The notes: a model not told the origin generated them from the letters alone. A stretch of 40,529 bases of DNA from an uncultured Coriobacteriaceae bacterium (GCA_900544245.1 UQUH01000011.1:1-40529), one strand, 5' to 3'; positions 8,948-17,836 are shown, counted from the stretch's first letter. Numbers and translations: made by a program.

Positions 8948-8974
8948 CCGTCACATGCGGGACGGATTTCGGCC

Positions 8975-10339
8975 CTAGTTCAGCCGGCGCAGTTCCGCAC
9001 GTGACTTTCCCGCCCGCTTGGCTACATAGAGCGCCTCGTCGGCAATCTGGTAGAGCTCGTCGAAGGTGACGGGAAAGCGCGTGGTCGCGGCCGCTCCGAT
9101 GGTGATGGAGGGGTGCAGATCCTCGGGCATGTCCGCCGGACGTTCGCGCTTTGCGTAGAGGCCCGCCGAAAGCTGGTCGAGCACGCGGGTCAGCGCCGGA
9201 TCGCTGCCCAGGCCGGCGGCGAAGATGGCGAATTCGTCACCGCCGAGACGGGCGATGATGTCGTCCTTGCGCATGTTGCGACGCAGGAAGCGCGCTATCT
9301 CCTTCAGCACGCGGTCACCCTCGGGGTGACCGAAGCAGTCGTTGACTTGCTTGAAGTCATCCACGTCGATGAGGAAGAGACAGCAGCCCTCCTGGCACTC
9401 CTCGCTGACGAGCGCCTGCTCGATGCGAACCATTGCCGCGTTACGGTTGAATATGCCCGTGAGGCCATCGAGCTCGGCCATCCTGCGCAGGCTCGCCTCG
9501 CGCATGACCATCGCATGCGTGTCGAGCAGGCGCCCGACGTGACGTACGGGCAGGCCGGTGGCATCGTCGAAGATCACGAAGGACTGGTAGCGGCACCAGA
9601 TGGGGTTTCCCTCGGCATTGGGCAGCGACGTCTCGATGTCGATGAAGTCGCCCTTCTCGATTACCTCGCGCAGGGATTCGATGTCGTGTATCTCGAGGGC
9701 GACATCGCAGTCCTTGTCGCAGCGCTTGCGCAAGATGAGGTCGCTCGAGAGAGGAGGCCGCCCGAAGCGCGTCTCGAAGTCGCCGAAGAGCTCGCCGGTC
9801 TGTTCCTGACAATCGATGTCGAATACGACGTCGCGGGAGAGCATGGTGAGCATGTCGACGCGTTCTTCGGCACGTTCGAGCTGACGCTGGCTGCTCACCT
9901 TGTCGGAGATGTCGATGATGGTGACGTAGAACCAGGCGATGCCGCTATCGTCGACGATGTAATGGCCACGGTCATCGACCCAGAGCTCCGTGAGATCGGG
10001 ACGGTTGAGACGGTAGGTGACGGCATCTCTGTCACCTACCTTGATTTGCTCGTCGATTTCGTAGAGGACGCGTTCGCGATCGTCGGGATGCACCATGCCG
10101 GGAAAGGTGTTGCCCGTGATGGCGCAAAACTCGTCATAGGTCTTGCAACCGAACATGTCCAGGACGTCATGGCTCACGTAGTCGATGGTTCCCTCATCGT
10201 CTGCGCGGTAGCGGAACAGGCCCCCTGGTATGCGGTCGAGGAACTCCTGGGAGACTTCGTCTTCTATGACGCATCCGTCATGCGAACCCAGCTTGCCCTC
10301 GGTAACGCGGTGAAATACGGTCACGTCGCCCCCATCCAT
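8975..10339 (-). CDS. PAS-domain diguanylate cyclase
   Basis: Soluble 454-aa protein predicted to make cyclic di-GMP from two GTP. One or two PAS domains fill residues 30-150 and probably 165-275, followed by a GGDEF domain at about 290-450. The active site RLGGDEFAIF is intact (first Gly at 366), and an inhibitory I-site RKDD stands five residues upstream, so product feedback is expected. No transmembrane segment is seen, so the signal should be cytoplasmic or redox. The gene converges with the phoR-like gene with only 27 nt between stops. The start at 10339 has no clear ribosome site; a GTG about 15 nt inside is preceded by GGGGG and could be used instead. Confidence 0.9.
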   Translation of the reverse strand: MDGGDVTVFHRVTEGKLGSHDGCVIEDEVSQEFLDRIPGGLFRYRADDEGTIDYVSHDVLDMFGCKTYDEFCAITGNTFPGMVHPDDRERVLYEIDEQIKVGDRDAVTYRLNRPDLTELWVDDRGHYIVDDSGIAWFYVTIIDISDKVSSQRQLERAEERVDMLTMLSRDVVFDIDCQEQTGELFGDFETRFGRPPLSSDLILRKRCDKDCDVALEIHDIESLREVIEKGDFIDIETSLPNAEGNPIWCRYQSFVIFDDATGLPVRHVGRLLDTHAMVMREASLRRMAELDGLTGIFNRNAAMVRIEQALVSEECQEGCCLFLIDVDDFKQVNDCFGHPEGDRVLKEIARFLRRNMRKDDIIARLGGDEFAIFAAGLGSDPALTRVLDQLSAGLYAKRERPADMPEDLHPSITIGAAATTRFPVTFDELYQIADEALYVAKRAGKSRAELRRLN

Positions 10340-10452
10340 GGCGTTTTCGTCAGTGACTTTGCTATGGTACTACTTTGGGAGGGACGGATACCCTGTCAAC
10401 TGCAACCAAATATGACGGTCCGGCATTCGTCATCCCGCCAAAAGACGTGAAC

Positions 10453-10470
10453 TTTGCCACGTGAGGCAAA
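10453..10470. promoter_or_regulatory. Perfect inverted repeat upstream of aldA
   Basis: TTTGCC-ACGTGA-GGCAAA is an 18-bp element with perfect 6-bp arms in the 281-bp gap between the divergent cyclase and dehydrogenase genes. It looks like a dimeric-regulator operator. A TACAAT (10525-10530) downstream may be the -10 of the aldA promoter. Nothing else is recognisable in this gap. Confidence 0.4.
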
Positions 10471-10620
10471 CGTGCGCTTCGTGTGCATGCTCTGTTTTTC
10501 GTCCGCTTTTCATTCGTCAGCGAGTACAATGGAGAACAAGGTGAAACGGGCCGCCCGATGCGACCGTCTTCATGCGGTAGGCGCAAGGGCGCCCACATTC
10601 AAGTCAAAAGGAGGATTTGA

Positions 10621-12075
10621 ATGAAAGAAGTCCAGCTTTTCATCAACGGCGAGTTCCTCGACAATGGCGATCGCGAGATGCGCGATAACGTCAACCCGGC
10701 AACCGAGGAGGTAATCTCGCGTTTTCCCATGGCGACCGAAGCCGATGTCGAGGCGGCGGTTGACGCGGCGTACGAGGCGCAGAAGTCGTGGGAGAAAGTT
10801 CCCGCCATCGAGCGTGCCAACTACCTGATGGAGCTCGTCGAGCTTCTCAAGGAAAACCAGGAGCTTCTGGCCCGTACCACGTCCGAGGAGATGGGCAAGC
10901 CGCTCGCGCAGGCCATGGACGAGGCCGGCTGGCTGCCCGCCTACGTGCAGTACATGGCCGCCCAGGCACGTCACCTCAAGGGCCAGATCATCCCGTCGGA
11001 CCGTCCCAACGAGAACATCTTCCTCTACAAGATGCCCATCGGCGTAGCCGGCCAGATCATGCCGTGGAACTTCCCGCTGTTCCTCATCGGCCGCAAGGTC
11101 GCCCCGGCGCTCATCGCCGGCTGCACCGTCGTGCTCAAGGCATCATCGGATTGCCCCAACGGCGCATACGAGTTCGCCAAGATCGTCGAGAAGTCGTCCC
11201 TCCCCAAGGGCGTCATCAACGTCATCACCGGATCGGGCGCGCTCACGGGCAACGCGCTTGCCTCCAATCCCAAGATCTCCATCGTCACCATCACCGGTTC
11301 GACGGAGGTCGGCAAGAAGATCATGAAGGCCGCTGCCGATAACGTCACCAAGGTCTCGCTCGAGCTGGGCGGCAAGGCGCCGGTCATCGTCATGAACGAC
11401 TGCAAGCTCGACGAGACGGTCGATTACGTCGTCGCCTCGCGCGTCATCAACACCGGTCAGGTGTGCAATGCCGCCGAGCGCGTCTACGTGCAGGAGGGCA
11501 TCGCCGAGGAGTTCACGAAGAAGGTCATCGAGAAGATGAAGACCCTGACCTACGGCCCGGCGCTCGCCGGCACCTTCGACATGGGCTCCATGGTCAACAA
11601 GGCCCAGCAGGAGCATGTCGATGAGATGGTGCAGTCCGCCATCGCCGAGGGCGCCACGGTCGCCTGCGGTGGCCACAAGGTCCAGGTCGATGGCAAGGGC
11701 TGGTTCTACGAGCCCACCGTCATCACCGGCTGCACGCACGACATGCGCATCATGCGCGACGAGATCTTCGGGCCCGTGCTGCCCATCACCACGTTCAAGA
11801 CGCTCGACGAGGCCATCGAGATGGCAAACGACAGCGTCTACGGTCTGACGAGCTCCATCTACACGACCGACTACGACACGGTCATGCGCGCCATGAACGA
11901 GATCAAGTTCGGCGAGACCTACGTCAACCGCGAGCATTTCGAGGCGTTCCAGGGCTTCCACCAGGGCGTGCGCCAGTCGGGTATCGGCGGCGAGGACGGC
12001 GAGCTGGGTGTCGAGGAGTACCTCGAGACGCATGTCTGCTATGTCGATTGGGATACCAGCCGCAACAAGGCGTAA
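10621..12075 (+). CDS. aldA: NAD-dependent aldehyde dehydrogenase, lactaldehyde dehydrogenase type
   Basis: Cytoplasmic 484-aa enzyme oxidising an aldehyde to its acid with NAD(P)+. Family residues are intact: Asn150 (MPWNFPLF), the cofactor motif TGSTEVG, Glu249 (LELGGKAP) and the catalytic Cys282 (GQVCNAAER). The C-terminal part NREHFEAFQGFHQGVRQS followed by GIGGEDG closely resembles AldA (lactaldehyde/glycolaldehyde dehydrogenase) and less the betaine or succinate-semialdehyde groups. Start ATG 10621 has a near-perfect AAAGGAGG ribosome site. It is monocistronic, with a strong terminator just downstream. Substrate is inferred: lactaldehyde from fucose/rhamnose breakdown would suit a gut organism, but no sugar genes are nearby. 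Confidence 0.88.
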   Translation: MKEVQLFINGEFLDNGDREMRDNVNPATEEVISRFPMATEADVEAAVDAAYEAQKSWEKVPAIERANYLMELVELLKENQELLARTTSEEMGKPLAQAMDEAGWLPAYVQYMAAQARHLKGQIIPSDRPNENIFLYKMPIGVAGQIMPWNFPLFLIGRKVAPALIAGCTVVLKASSDCPNGAYEFAKIVEKSSLPKGVINVITGSGALTGNALASNPKISIVTITGSTEVGKKIMKAAADNVTKVSLELGGKAPVIVMNDCKLDETVDYVVASRVINTGQVCNAAERVYVQEGIAEEFTKKVIEKMKTLTYGPALAGTFDMGSMVNKAQQEHVDEMVQSAIAEGATVACGGHKVQVDGKGWFYEPTVITGCTHDMRIMRDEIFGPVLPITTFKTLDEAIEMANDSVYGLTSSIYTTDYDTVMRAMNEIKFGETYVNREHFEAFQGFHQGVRQSGIGGEDGELGVEEYLETHVCYVDWDTSRNKA

Positions 12076-12099
12076 AGCGTCGCGCGACACAAGGTTACG

Positions 12100-12133
12100 A
12101 AAGGGGAGCGTCCTGCGGGGCGCTTTCCTTTTT
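12100..12133 (+). terminator. Rho-independent terminator after aldA
   Basis: AAAGGGGAGCGTCC and GGGGCGCTTTCC plus T residues form a long stem (with G-U pairs) followed by TTTTT, 25 nt past the aldA stop. Confidence 0.8.
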
Positions 12134-12214
12134 GCCGGCATTCATCGCGTGAGAGCGCTTCTGTAAAATGACGAATGGGCTTCTGGTCTGATTTGTCGTG
12201 GGAAGGGCGAGGCA

Positions 12215-13048
12215 ATGGAGAACGTCGCCGGGGTGGAGCGTAGGGAATACCAGACGGGACAGGGAAGCATCGTCTATTGGACGAGTGCGCATCCCGCTCC
12301 CGATTTACCCTGGCTCGTCTTCCTTCCCGGGCTGACCGCGGATCACCGCCTCTTCGACAAGCAGGTCGAGTACTTTGCCGACAAGGCGAACGTCCTGGTC
12401 TGGGACGCACCCTCGCATGGGGAGTCGCGGCCGTTTTCCCTCACGTGGACGCTCGATGACTGGGCGCGCTGGCTTTTGGACATCCTCGACCGGGAGGGAG
12501 TCGAGAATCCCATTCTCGTCGGGCAGTCCATGGGCGGGTATCTCTCGCAGGCATTCATCGACCTGTTTCCCGGCGTGGCGGTTGGCTTCGTCTCGATAGA
12601 CTCATGCCCCCTCAAGCGCATGTACTACCAGGGCTGGGAGCTGTACTGCCTCAAGCACACGAAGCTGATGTTCGATCTCTTTCCCTGGAAGACGCTCGTG
12701 AACCAGGGCGCGAAGGGTAATTCCACGACGACGTATGGTCAGGCCCTCATGCGTGACATGATGCATGACTACGACAAGAAGGACTACTGCGTGCTTTCGT
12801 CGCATGGCTTTCGCGTGCTGGCCGACGCGGTGGAGGCAGGCCGTCCCTATGAAATCGACTGTCCGTTGCTCGTGATCTGTGGCGAGAAGGACGGTGCGGG
12901 GTCCGCGAAGCGCTACAACCGTGCGTGGGAAAGGCGCGAAGGCCATGTCGTGCACTGGATTGAGGGCGCGGGGCACAACTCGTGCTGCGATAGGCCCGAT
13001 ACGGTCAATTCGCTCATCGAGGAGTTCGTCAGGCGGGTCAAAGGCTGA
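12215..13048 (+). CDS. Alpha/beta-fold hydrolase
   Basis: Cytoplasmic 277-aa hydrolase of unknown substrate. The nucleophile elbow GQSMGG places Ser at 105; the acid is probably Asp226 (CGEKDGAG) and the base His254 (GAGHNSCCD), a complete triad in the usual order. An oxyanion-loop-like FLPGLTADHRLF lies at 36-47. A cap region is likely between about 130 and 200. Ribosome site GGAAGGGCGAGG precedes ATG 12215. It stands alone after the aldA terminator and before an Xre regulator. The sequence resembles esterase/lyase-type members, but the reaction cannot be assigned. Confidence 0.85.
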   Translation: MENVAGVERREYQTGQGSIVYWTSAHPAPDLPWLVFLPGLTADHRLFDKQVEYFADKANVLVWDAPSHGESRPFSLTWTLDDWARWLLDILDREGVENPILVGQSMGGYLSQAFIDLFPGVAVGFVSIDSCPLKRMYYQGWELYCLKHTKLMFDLFPWKTLVNQGAKGNSTTTYGQALMRDMMHDYDKKDYCVLSSHGFRVLADAVEAGRPYEIDCPLLVICGEKDGAGSAKRYNRAWERREGHVVHWIEGAGHNSCCDRPDTVNSLIEEFVRRVKG

Positions 13049-13063
13049 ATTCATTCCCAAACC

Positions 13064-13120
13064 TTGACACTCATGCCCTGCGATGTAATATATATTTTGC
13101 ATGTACGATATATATTGCAT
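13064..13120 (+). promoter_or_regulatory. Strong promoter with AT-rich repeats before the Xre gene
   Basis: A consensus -35 TTGACA (13064-13069) is followed at 16 bp by TAATAT (13086-13091). The -10 overlaps a pair of direct repeats of the form ATATATAT-TGCAT at about 13088-13102 and 13108-13120, which also make an AATATATA/TATATATT inverted repeat. This is a plausible site for autorepression by the Xre protein encoded just downstream. Confidence 0.55.
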
Positions 13121-13146
13121 TACCGAAGGCGAAGCAGGGAAATCCA

Positions 13147-13356
13147 TTGGAAGACGAAAAGAACGAGCGCATGCGGGCAGCACGCACCAATCGCGGTCTT
13201 TCGCAGCAGGAGCTTGCGGATGCGGTCGGCGCCACGCGCCAGACCATCGGGCTTATCGAGGCCGGTCGCTATAATCCCAGCCTCAAGCTCTGCACGGCCA
13301 TTTGCAAGGAGCTCGGCATGACGCTTGACGGTCTTTTCTGGGACGAGGGGAGATGA
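13147..13356 (+). CDS. Small Xre-family transcriptional regulator
   Basis: A 69-aa protein that is almost entirely a helix-turn-helix domain (LSQQELADAVGATRQTI with the second helix binding DNA, then EAGRYNPSLKL). It belongs to the short Cro/YgzD-like regulators that lack a sensing domain. TTG 13147 is chosen as start because AGGGA lies 6 nt upstream; the alternative ATG at 13171 would cut into the domain edge. Its stop overlaps the next start (ATGA), so it is coupled to the membrane protein, a pairing common in Gram-positives where the regulator controls the membrane partner. Confidence 0.85.
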   Translation: MEDEKNERMRAARTNRGLSQQELADAVGATRQTIGLIEAGRYNPSLKLCTAICKELGMTLDGLFWDEGR

Positions 13357-13922
13357 CGATGTATCTGATCCGAAAATGGAACGAATACATGGGCCCGAAG
13401 GACGAGCGCCTTGAGGCCGAGGAAAACAAGTCGATGAAGGTCGCATCCTATATCTTGCTCGCGGGGTCAACCATGAGCCTGTATTACTGGATCATGGTGA
13501 ACCAGGTCGCAAACACCACCGATCATCCCGTGCTCACGCCCCTTGGCGCGTCCGTTGTTCCCGTTGATCTCCTGCTGATACTGACGATTCTTGCCGCGGG
13601 CTTTGCGTCAGTGGGCATGCAGATTCGCGGTGGGGCGTTTTCGAGCTACAAGCGCTATGCCGAGGTGGATCGCATCCCCTGGGACTACGTCGCCAGCTTT
13701 GCGCTGTTCTGCGGGGCGGTCCTTGGGGTTTTGACGTGCGGCATGCGCATCCTGGCGGAAATCCAGATCGTCGGCATCGAAAACGTCGCATGGTTCGGTG
13801 ACCTTGCCATCGGCGTGGTGTTCTTCCTCATGGGCTTCGTCGTCGGCTTTGTCGCCATCTCCCTCACCATCAACGATGCCATCAAGCGTCGCCGCCTGCT
13901 TGAAGACGAGCTCCAGGATTGA
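13353..13922 (+). CDS. Four-helix membrane protein, function unknown
   Basis: A 189-aa integral membrane protein with hydrophobic helices at about 30-50, 68-88, 112-132 and 145-168, a charged N-terminus rich in Glu/Lys, and a basic-acidic C-terminal tail (AIKRRRLLEDELQD). No enzymatic motif is visible. It overlaps the Xre gene by 4 nt, so both are made from one transcript. It resembles small uncharacterised (DUF-type) proteins paired with Xre regulators in Firmicutes and Coriobacteria; I cannot assign a role. Confidence 0.75.
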   Translation: MTMYLIRKWNEYMGPKDERLEAEENKSMKVASYILLAGSTMSLYYWIMVNQVANTTDHPVLTPLGASVVPVDLLLILTILAAGFASVGMQIRGGAFSSYKRYAEVDRIPWDYVASFALFCGAVLGVLTCGMRILAEIQIVGIENVAWFGDLAIGVVFFLMGFVVGFVAISLTINDAIKRRRLLEDELQD

Positions 13923-14098
13923 CAGTGGGGGCTGCTTGCAACTGGCGGGCGAGTGCCGAGAGAAAAGCAAAAACGCTTACATGTCCGATTTCAGCCAATT
14001 CTTCTGCTTCGTTGTGACTATTCTGGTCTGGCAAATGAATCCGCAAGGCAAATGTTCGACGAGCGAGCATATAAGGAAAGCGGAGAAAGCGGGATAAC

Positions 14099-15610
14099 TT
14101 GAACTCCATTCTCTCAGATGTGGCGATGGGCGAGGATTTGAACACTTCGGAAAAGCGGAGAAGGGCGCTCTACAAGGTGTTCGAGTCTGGCGATACGCGA
14201 TTTGACGGACAAGTTTTCGTGGGCGTTTCCTCGACGGGAATCTATTGCCGAACGGTATGCAAGGCGAAGATGCCCAAGTACGAGAACTGCACGTTCTTTC
14301 GCACGGCGGCCGAAGCCGAGGCGGCTGGTTTTCGCCCCTGCATGACCTGTCGTCCCGAGCTCGCTCCGGGACTTTCGCTTGTAGATGCCAGGTCAAATCT
14401 TGCGAGAAGAGCCGCCCGAATGCTGCAGGCAAGGTGCGCGTCTTCGATGAGCATCGAGTCGGTTGCCGCCAAACTCGGCTATACGGGCAGGCATCTCAGA
14501 CGCGCCTTTGAAGCCGAATACGGAGTGACACCCGCCCAGTACCTTAGGACCTGCAGGCTTCTTTTGGCGAAATCCCTGCTTACCGACACTGACCTCCCCG
14601 TTTCGCGCGTGGCGAAATCGTCCGGTTTTGGCAGCGTGCGGCGTTTCAACGATGCATTCAAGGAGCACTACCGGCTCACGCCGAGTGATTTGCGCAAGAA
14701 GCACGGGAAGGCGACCGTTCGATCCGGAACTATCACCGTGCACTTGAGCTATCGGCCACCATATCGGTTCCCGGAGTTGCTCGCGTTCTTCCGGGACCGC
14801 GCGCTCGCTCATGTCGAGCTGGTCGATGACGTGTCGTATACCCGTACTGTCCGGCTTGAGGACCGTGACGGAAACGTCGCATGTGGGCGGGTACGTGTCG
14901 AGGACGATCCCGCTGGCAACCAGCTCGTCGTCACGATGTCCGATGAGCTCGTTCCCGCGGTTTCCGAGGTAATCGCCCGCGTGCGGCGCATGTTCGACAC
15001 GGATAGCGACCCCGTGGCGATTTCGCAGGCGCTCTCGCCGCTCGACGAAGCAGTTCGCGGTGTGCACATCGATGGAGTCCGGGTGCCCGGTTGTTTCGAT
15101 ACGTTCGAGATAGCCTGCCGTGCCGTAATCGGACAGCAGATTAGCGTGAGAGCGGCCAACAAGCTTGCGGGGCGCATCGTCGAGCGCTACGGCGAGAGAA
15201 TCGAGACAGGAATCGAGGGGCTCGACAGGGCATGGCCCCGCGTTACGGAGGTGCGTTCGCTTGCGAGCATCGAGGACGCGTTCGGGGAACTCGGCCTGAT
15301 CAAGACGAGGTCGCGTGCCATCGACGCGATGGCGGCAGCCATTGATGAGGGAGAACTCGATCTAGATATCGGCGCCGTGGCAGAGGAGCAGATGGAGGGG
15401 CTTCTTCGGATACGGGGAATCGGTCCGTGGTCTGCCAATTACATCGCCATGCGCACCATGAGTTATCCCGACGCGTTTCTCGAGACCGACGCGGGGGTTG
15501 CGCACGCACTGCCCGAGCTCACGCCGAAGGAGCGACTCGCTCTGGTCGAGGATTGCCGTCCGTGGCGCAGCTATGCGGTGCTGGCGCTTTGGGACTCCCT
15601 TTCAGGATGA
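14099..15610 (+). CDS. alkA: Ada-N / AraC / AlkA fusion: alkylation-responsive regulator and 3-methyladenine DNA glycosylase
   Basis: A 503-aa fusion for repair of alkylated DNA. Residues 20-95 form the Ada N-terminal zinc domain with the four Cys ligands C50, C54, C81, C84 (GIYCRTVC and PCMTCRPE); the first of these in Ada accepts methyl from phosphotriesters and switches the protein to an activator. Residues about 105-205 hold the AraC-type double helix-turn-helix. The rest is an AlkA N-domain and an HhH-GPD glycosylase (RIRGIGPWSANYIAMR) with catalytic Asp464 (LETDAGV). So one protein can sense damage, activate transcription and excise bases. The start is TTG 14099; the first ATG at 14126 lacks a ribosome site. 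The next gene encodes the O6-methylguanine transferase, completing the pathway. Confidence 0.9.
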   Translation: MNSILSDVAMGEDLNTSEKRRRALYKVFESGDTRFDGQVFVGVSSTGIYCRTVCKAKMPKYENCTFFRTAAEAEAAGFRPCMTCRPELAPGLSLVDARSNLARRAARMLQARCASSMSIESVAAKLGYTGRHLRRAFEAEYGVTPAQYLRTCRLLLAKSLLTDTDLPVSRVAKSSGFGSVRRFNDAFKEHYRLTPSDLRKKHGKATVRSGTITVHLSYRPPYRFPELLAFFRDRALAHVELVDDVSYTRTVRLEDRDGNVACGRVRVEDDPAGNQLVVTMSDELVPAVSEVIARVRRMFDTDSDPVAISQALSPLDEAVRGVHIDGVRVPGCFDTFEIACRAVIGQQISVRAANKLAGRIVERYGERIETGIEGLDRAWPRVTEVRSLASIEDAFGELGLIKTRSRAIDAMAAAIDEGELDLDIGAVAEEQMEGLLRIRGIGPWSANYIAMRTMSYPDAFLETDAGVAHALPELTPKERLALVEDCRPWRSYAVLALWDSLSG

Positions 15611-15637
15611 CGTACGCGAATAGCCAAGGAGGCATGT

Positions 15638-16171
15638 ATGTTCTATTGCAGCGAATGCGAATCGCCCGTGGGTACGCTCACGATAGCGAGTGACGGGCAG
15701 GCCGTCTGCGGTCTGTGGCTCGATGGGCAGAAGTACCACGGCGCCACGATTCCCGAGAAGATGGTGCCCGACGATGACGCGGCGGGCTTCGCGGAGCTCA
15801 GGGCGTGGCTCGAAGCCTACTTCGCGGGCGATCCGCAGCCAATCAGCGACGTGCCGTTGGCTCCCAGGGGAAGCGAGTTTCAGCAAGCCGTGTGGAAGAG
15901 GCTCATCGCGATTCCCCATGGCAAACTCACGACATACGGTGCGATCGCGTCCGAGCTCAAGCGCGAACGGGGCAAGGCGTCTGCCCTTGCGGTTGGTGGC
16001 GCGGTCGGACACAATCCCATCTCCATCATCATCCCGTGTCATAGGGTCGTCGGATCGGACGGAAGCCTGACTGGTTACGCAGGTGGCATCGAGCGCAAGC
16101 TCTGGCTACTGGAACATGAGGGCGTGGACACGGGGGAGCTCTACGTTCCCAAGCGCGGCACGGCGCTGTAG
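15638..16171 (+). CDS. ogt: Methylated-DNA--[protein]-cysteine S-methyltransferase
   Basis: A 177-aa suicide repair protein that moves the methyl group from O6-methylguanine to its own Cys134 in the signature IIPCHRVVG. The helix-turn-helix region (FQQAVWKRLIAIPHGKLTTY) and Asn/Glu hinge residues are in place. AAGGAGG 6 nt before ATG 15638 is an excellent ribosome site. It lies 27 nt after the Ada/AlkA fusion gene in the same direction, so both are probably co-induced by alkylation damage. Length is normal for Ogt. Confidence 0.95.
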   Translation: MFYCSECESPVGTLTIASDGQAVCGLWLDGQKYHGATIPEKMVPDDDAAGFAELRAWLEAYFAGDPQPISDVPLAPRGSEFQQAVWKRLIAIPHGKLTTYGAIASELKRERGKASALAVGGAVGHNPISIIIPCHRVVGSDGSLTGYAGGIERKLWLLEHEGVDTGELYVPKRGTAL

Positions 16172-16240
16172 CAAGTGGCTCGTCTGCGCGTTCTGTCGTG
16201 CATCATCCGCTTGCAAGAAGCGTTGTCCTTCGGGCTCGAC

Positions 16241-17761
16241 CTATACCCGAAGACGGCGTGCGACCAGCAGGATGGACAGGGCTGCCAGGGCGGCGAGCAC
16301 GAGCGTCGTTGACATCGAGACGTCGCCGGTCATCGCGAGCGAGGAGTTCAGCGCATCATCGTCGTCTTGTGCCGGGGCCTTTCCGTCGTCCTCGGTCGTG
16401 CCCCCGATACCTTCATCGACAGCGTCCTTGTAGGCCACCGCATAGGCGGAGAAGCGGTCGGTTTCGAACGTCAGTGTCTTCGCGTCGGCGTCGAAGGAGG
16501 AGGGGATCACGCTGGCCTTGCCATCGTGTACGCGTATGACCTCGTAGGACCGCGTCTTTTTCGACGTATCGCCCGTTGTCGAATCGGACAGCGTCAGGCT
16601 CACGACGAGAGGCTCGTTTGCCTCGTGGACCTGGACCGTCTTGCCGTCGACTTCGTAGAAAAGCGCCAAGTCGATTTCCTCTGCGAGCGTCCAGTCTCCT
16701 AGTGCCCCGGCTATTGCCGCGGCATCGGCGTCCGTAACACCGCGAGAGGATTCAAGCCAGATGCTTGCCTCCATACCACCCTTGACGAGGTCCATGGCCT
16801 CATTGTCGAGAACCTTGCCCGCAAGGGCCGCTCCCTTGTCCACCAGCCGCGCGCGAAGCGCGTTTCCGGATACGTCGGTGACGTCCTTGACGTCACCGAT
16901 CCTGATCCAGGTCGGCGTCACGACGACCGGACTGTCGGGCATGACGAACTCCGCGCGATCCGCCCCTTCGTACGTGAAGGTGACCTTGTCCTGTGGCGAG
17001 GCGCTCCAAAAGTCCACCATGTAACCCTCGCGTTCGCCGGAATAGACGGTCACCTTGTCACCCGCGGCATACTGCCCCTGTCCGCTTTGCTGCGCGTAGC
17101 TGTTGCGAACCATGACCGGATACACCGCCTTGCCGTCACGCGTGTCCTTGCAGGCGAGGCCGAAGGAGGCGAGGCGGTTTGTCCTGAACCGGAGCGTGCT
17201 GTCGGAAGGGTCGAAGGTGGCGGGAATCACTTGCGCCTTTCCGTCGTAGACGCAGACAACCTTGTATTCGCGCGTGATCGACGGGTCGGCGTTCACCGCC
17301 GAGTCGGGAAGCGCGAGGCTGATCTGCACCATGGCATCGTCTTTGGTCTGGGCAGCCCCCTTGACGGGCGCCTCGCCGTCTACCTGCCAGTAAGAGGTGA
17401 GCTTGAAGCTGGTTATGGGGAGGTAATCGCCTAGTTGTGCCTGGATAAGCGCGGCGTCATCGTCGCTTACTTCGCGGGTCGATTCCAGCCAGAGGTCGAC
17501 GTCCTTTCCGCTTGCAATCTGCTGGAGTGCATAGGCGGGGAGTATGGCGTCGGCGACGTAGTCGCCGGGCATCACGAAGTCCGCACCCAGATAGTTGTCT
17601 TCTGCCACGGTGACGTTCTCGATATGGCCGGACCTGATCTGAGAGGTTGCGTCTGACACTGCAAGCTGCTTTTCATCTTCGGCATACGCTGCCATGCTCG
17701 CGGTGGGACAAAGCGAAAGCACGAGCGCGAAAGAGAGCGTTGCCAAGGCGAGTTTTCTCAT
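16241..17761 (-). CDS. Secreted, wall-anchored protein with two duplicated modules
   Basis: A 506-aa surface protein starting MRKLALATLSFALVLSL, a signal peptide with likely cleavage after SMA. The start is ATG 17761 (AGAGG ribosome site); the longer in-frame ORF upstream is rejected. Two related modules of about 145 residues can be aligned: one at about 50-195 (LWLESTREVSDDDAALI ... YDGKAQVIPATFD) and one at about 265-435 (IWLESSRGVTDADAAAI ... HDGKASVIPSSFD), separated by a VTFTYEGADRAEFVMPDS linker. The C-terminus has LAMTG, then a hydrophobic helix and RRLRV, the layout of a sortase substrate with a variant LPXTG motif. Function is unknown; adhesion or wall architecture is a guess. No sortase gene lies in the window. 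Confidence 0.8.
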   Translation of the reverse strand: MRKLALATLSFALVLSLCPTASMAAYAEDEKQLAVSDATSQIRSGHIENVTVAEDNYLGADFVMPGDYVADAILPAYALQQIASGKDVDLWLESTREVSDDDAALIQAQLGDYLPITSFKLTSYWQVDGEAPVKGAAQTKDDAMVQISLALPDSAVNADPSITREYKVVCVYDGKAQVIPATFDPSDSTLRFRTNRLASFGLACKDTRDGKAVYPVMVRNSYAQQSGQGQYAAGDKVTVYSGEREGYMVDFWSASPQDKVTFTYEGADRAEFVMPDSPVVVTPTWIRIGDVKDVTDVSGNALRARLVDKGAALAGKVLDNEAMDLVKGGMEASIWLESSRGVTDADAAAIAGALGDWTLAEEIDLALFYEVDGKTVQVHEANEPLVVSLTLSDSTTGDTSKKTRSYEVIRVHDGKASVIPSSFDADAKTLTFETDRFSAYAVAYKDAVDEGIGGTTEDDGKAPAQDDDDALNSSLAMTGDVSMSTTLVLAALAALSILLVARRLRV

Positions 17762-17836
17762 AGGTGATCCTCTGCACTGCCCTGTAACGAGAAAAGGGCA
17801 ACGGGAACAAGATGGATTCCATTCTACCATGCGGCC

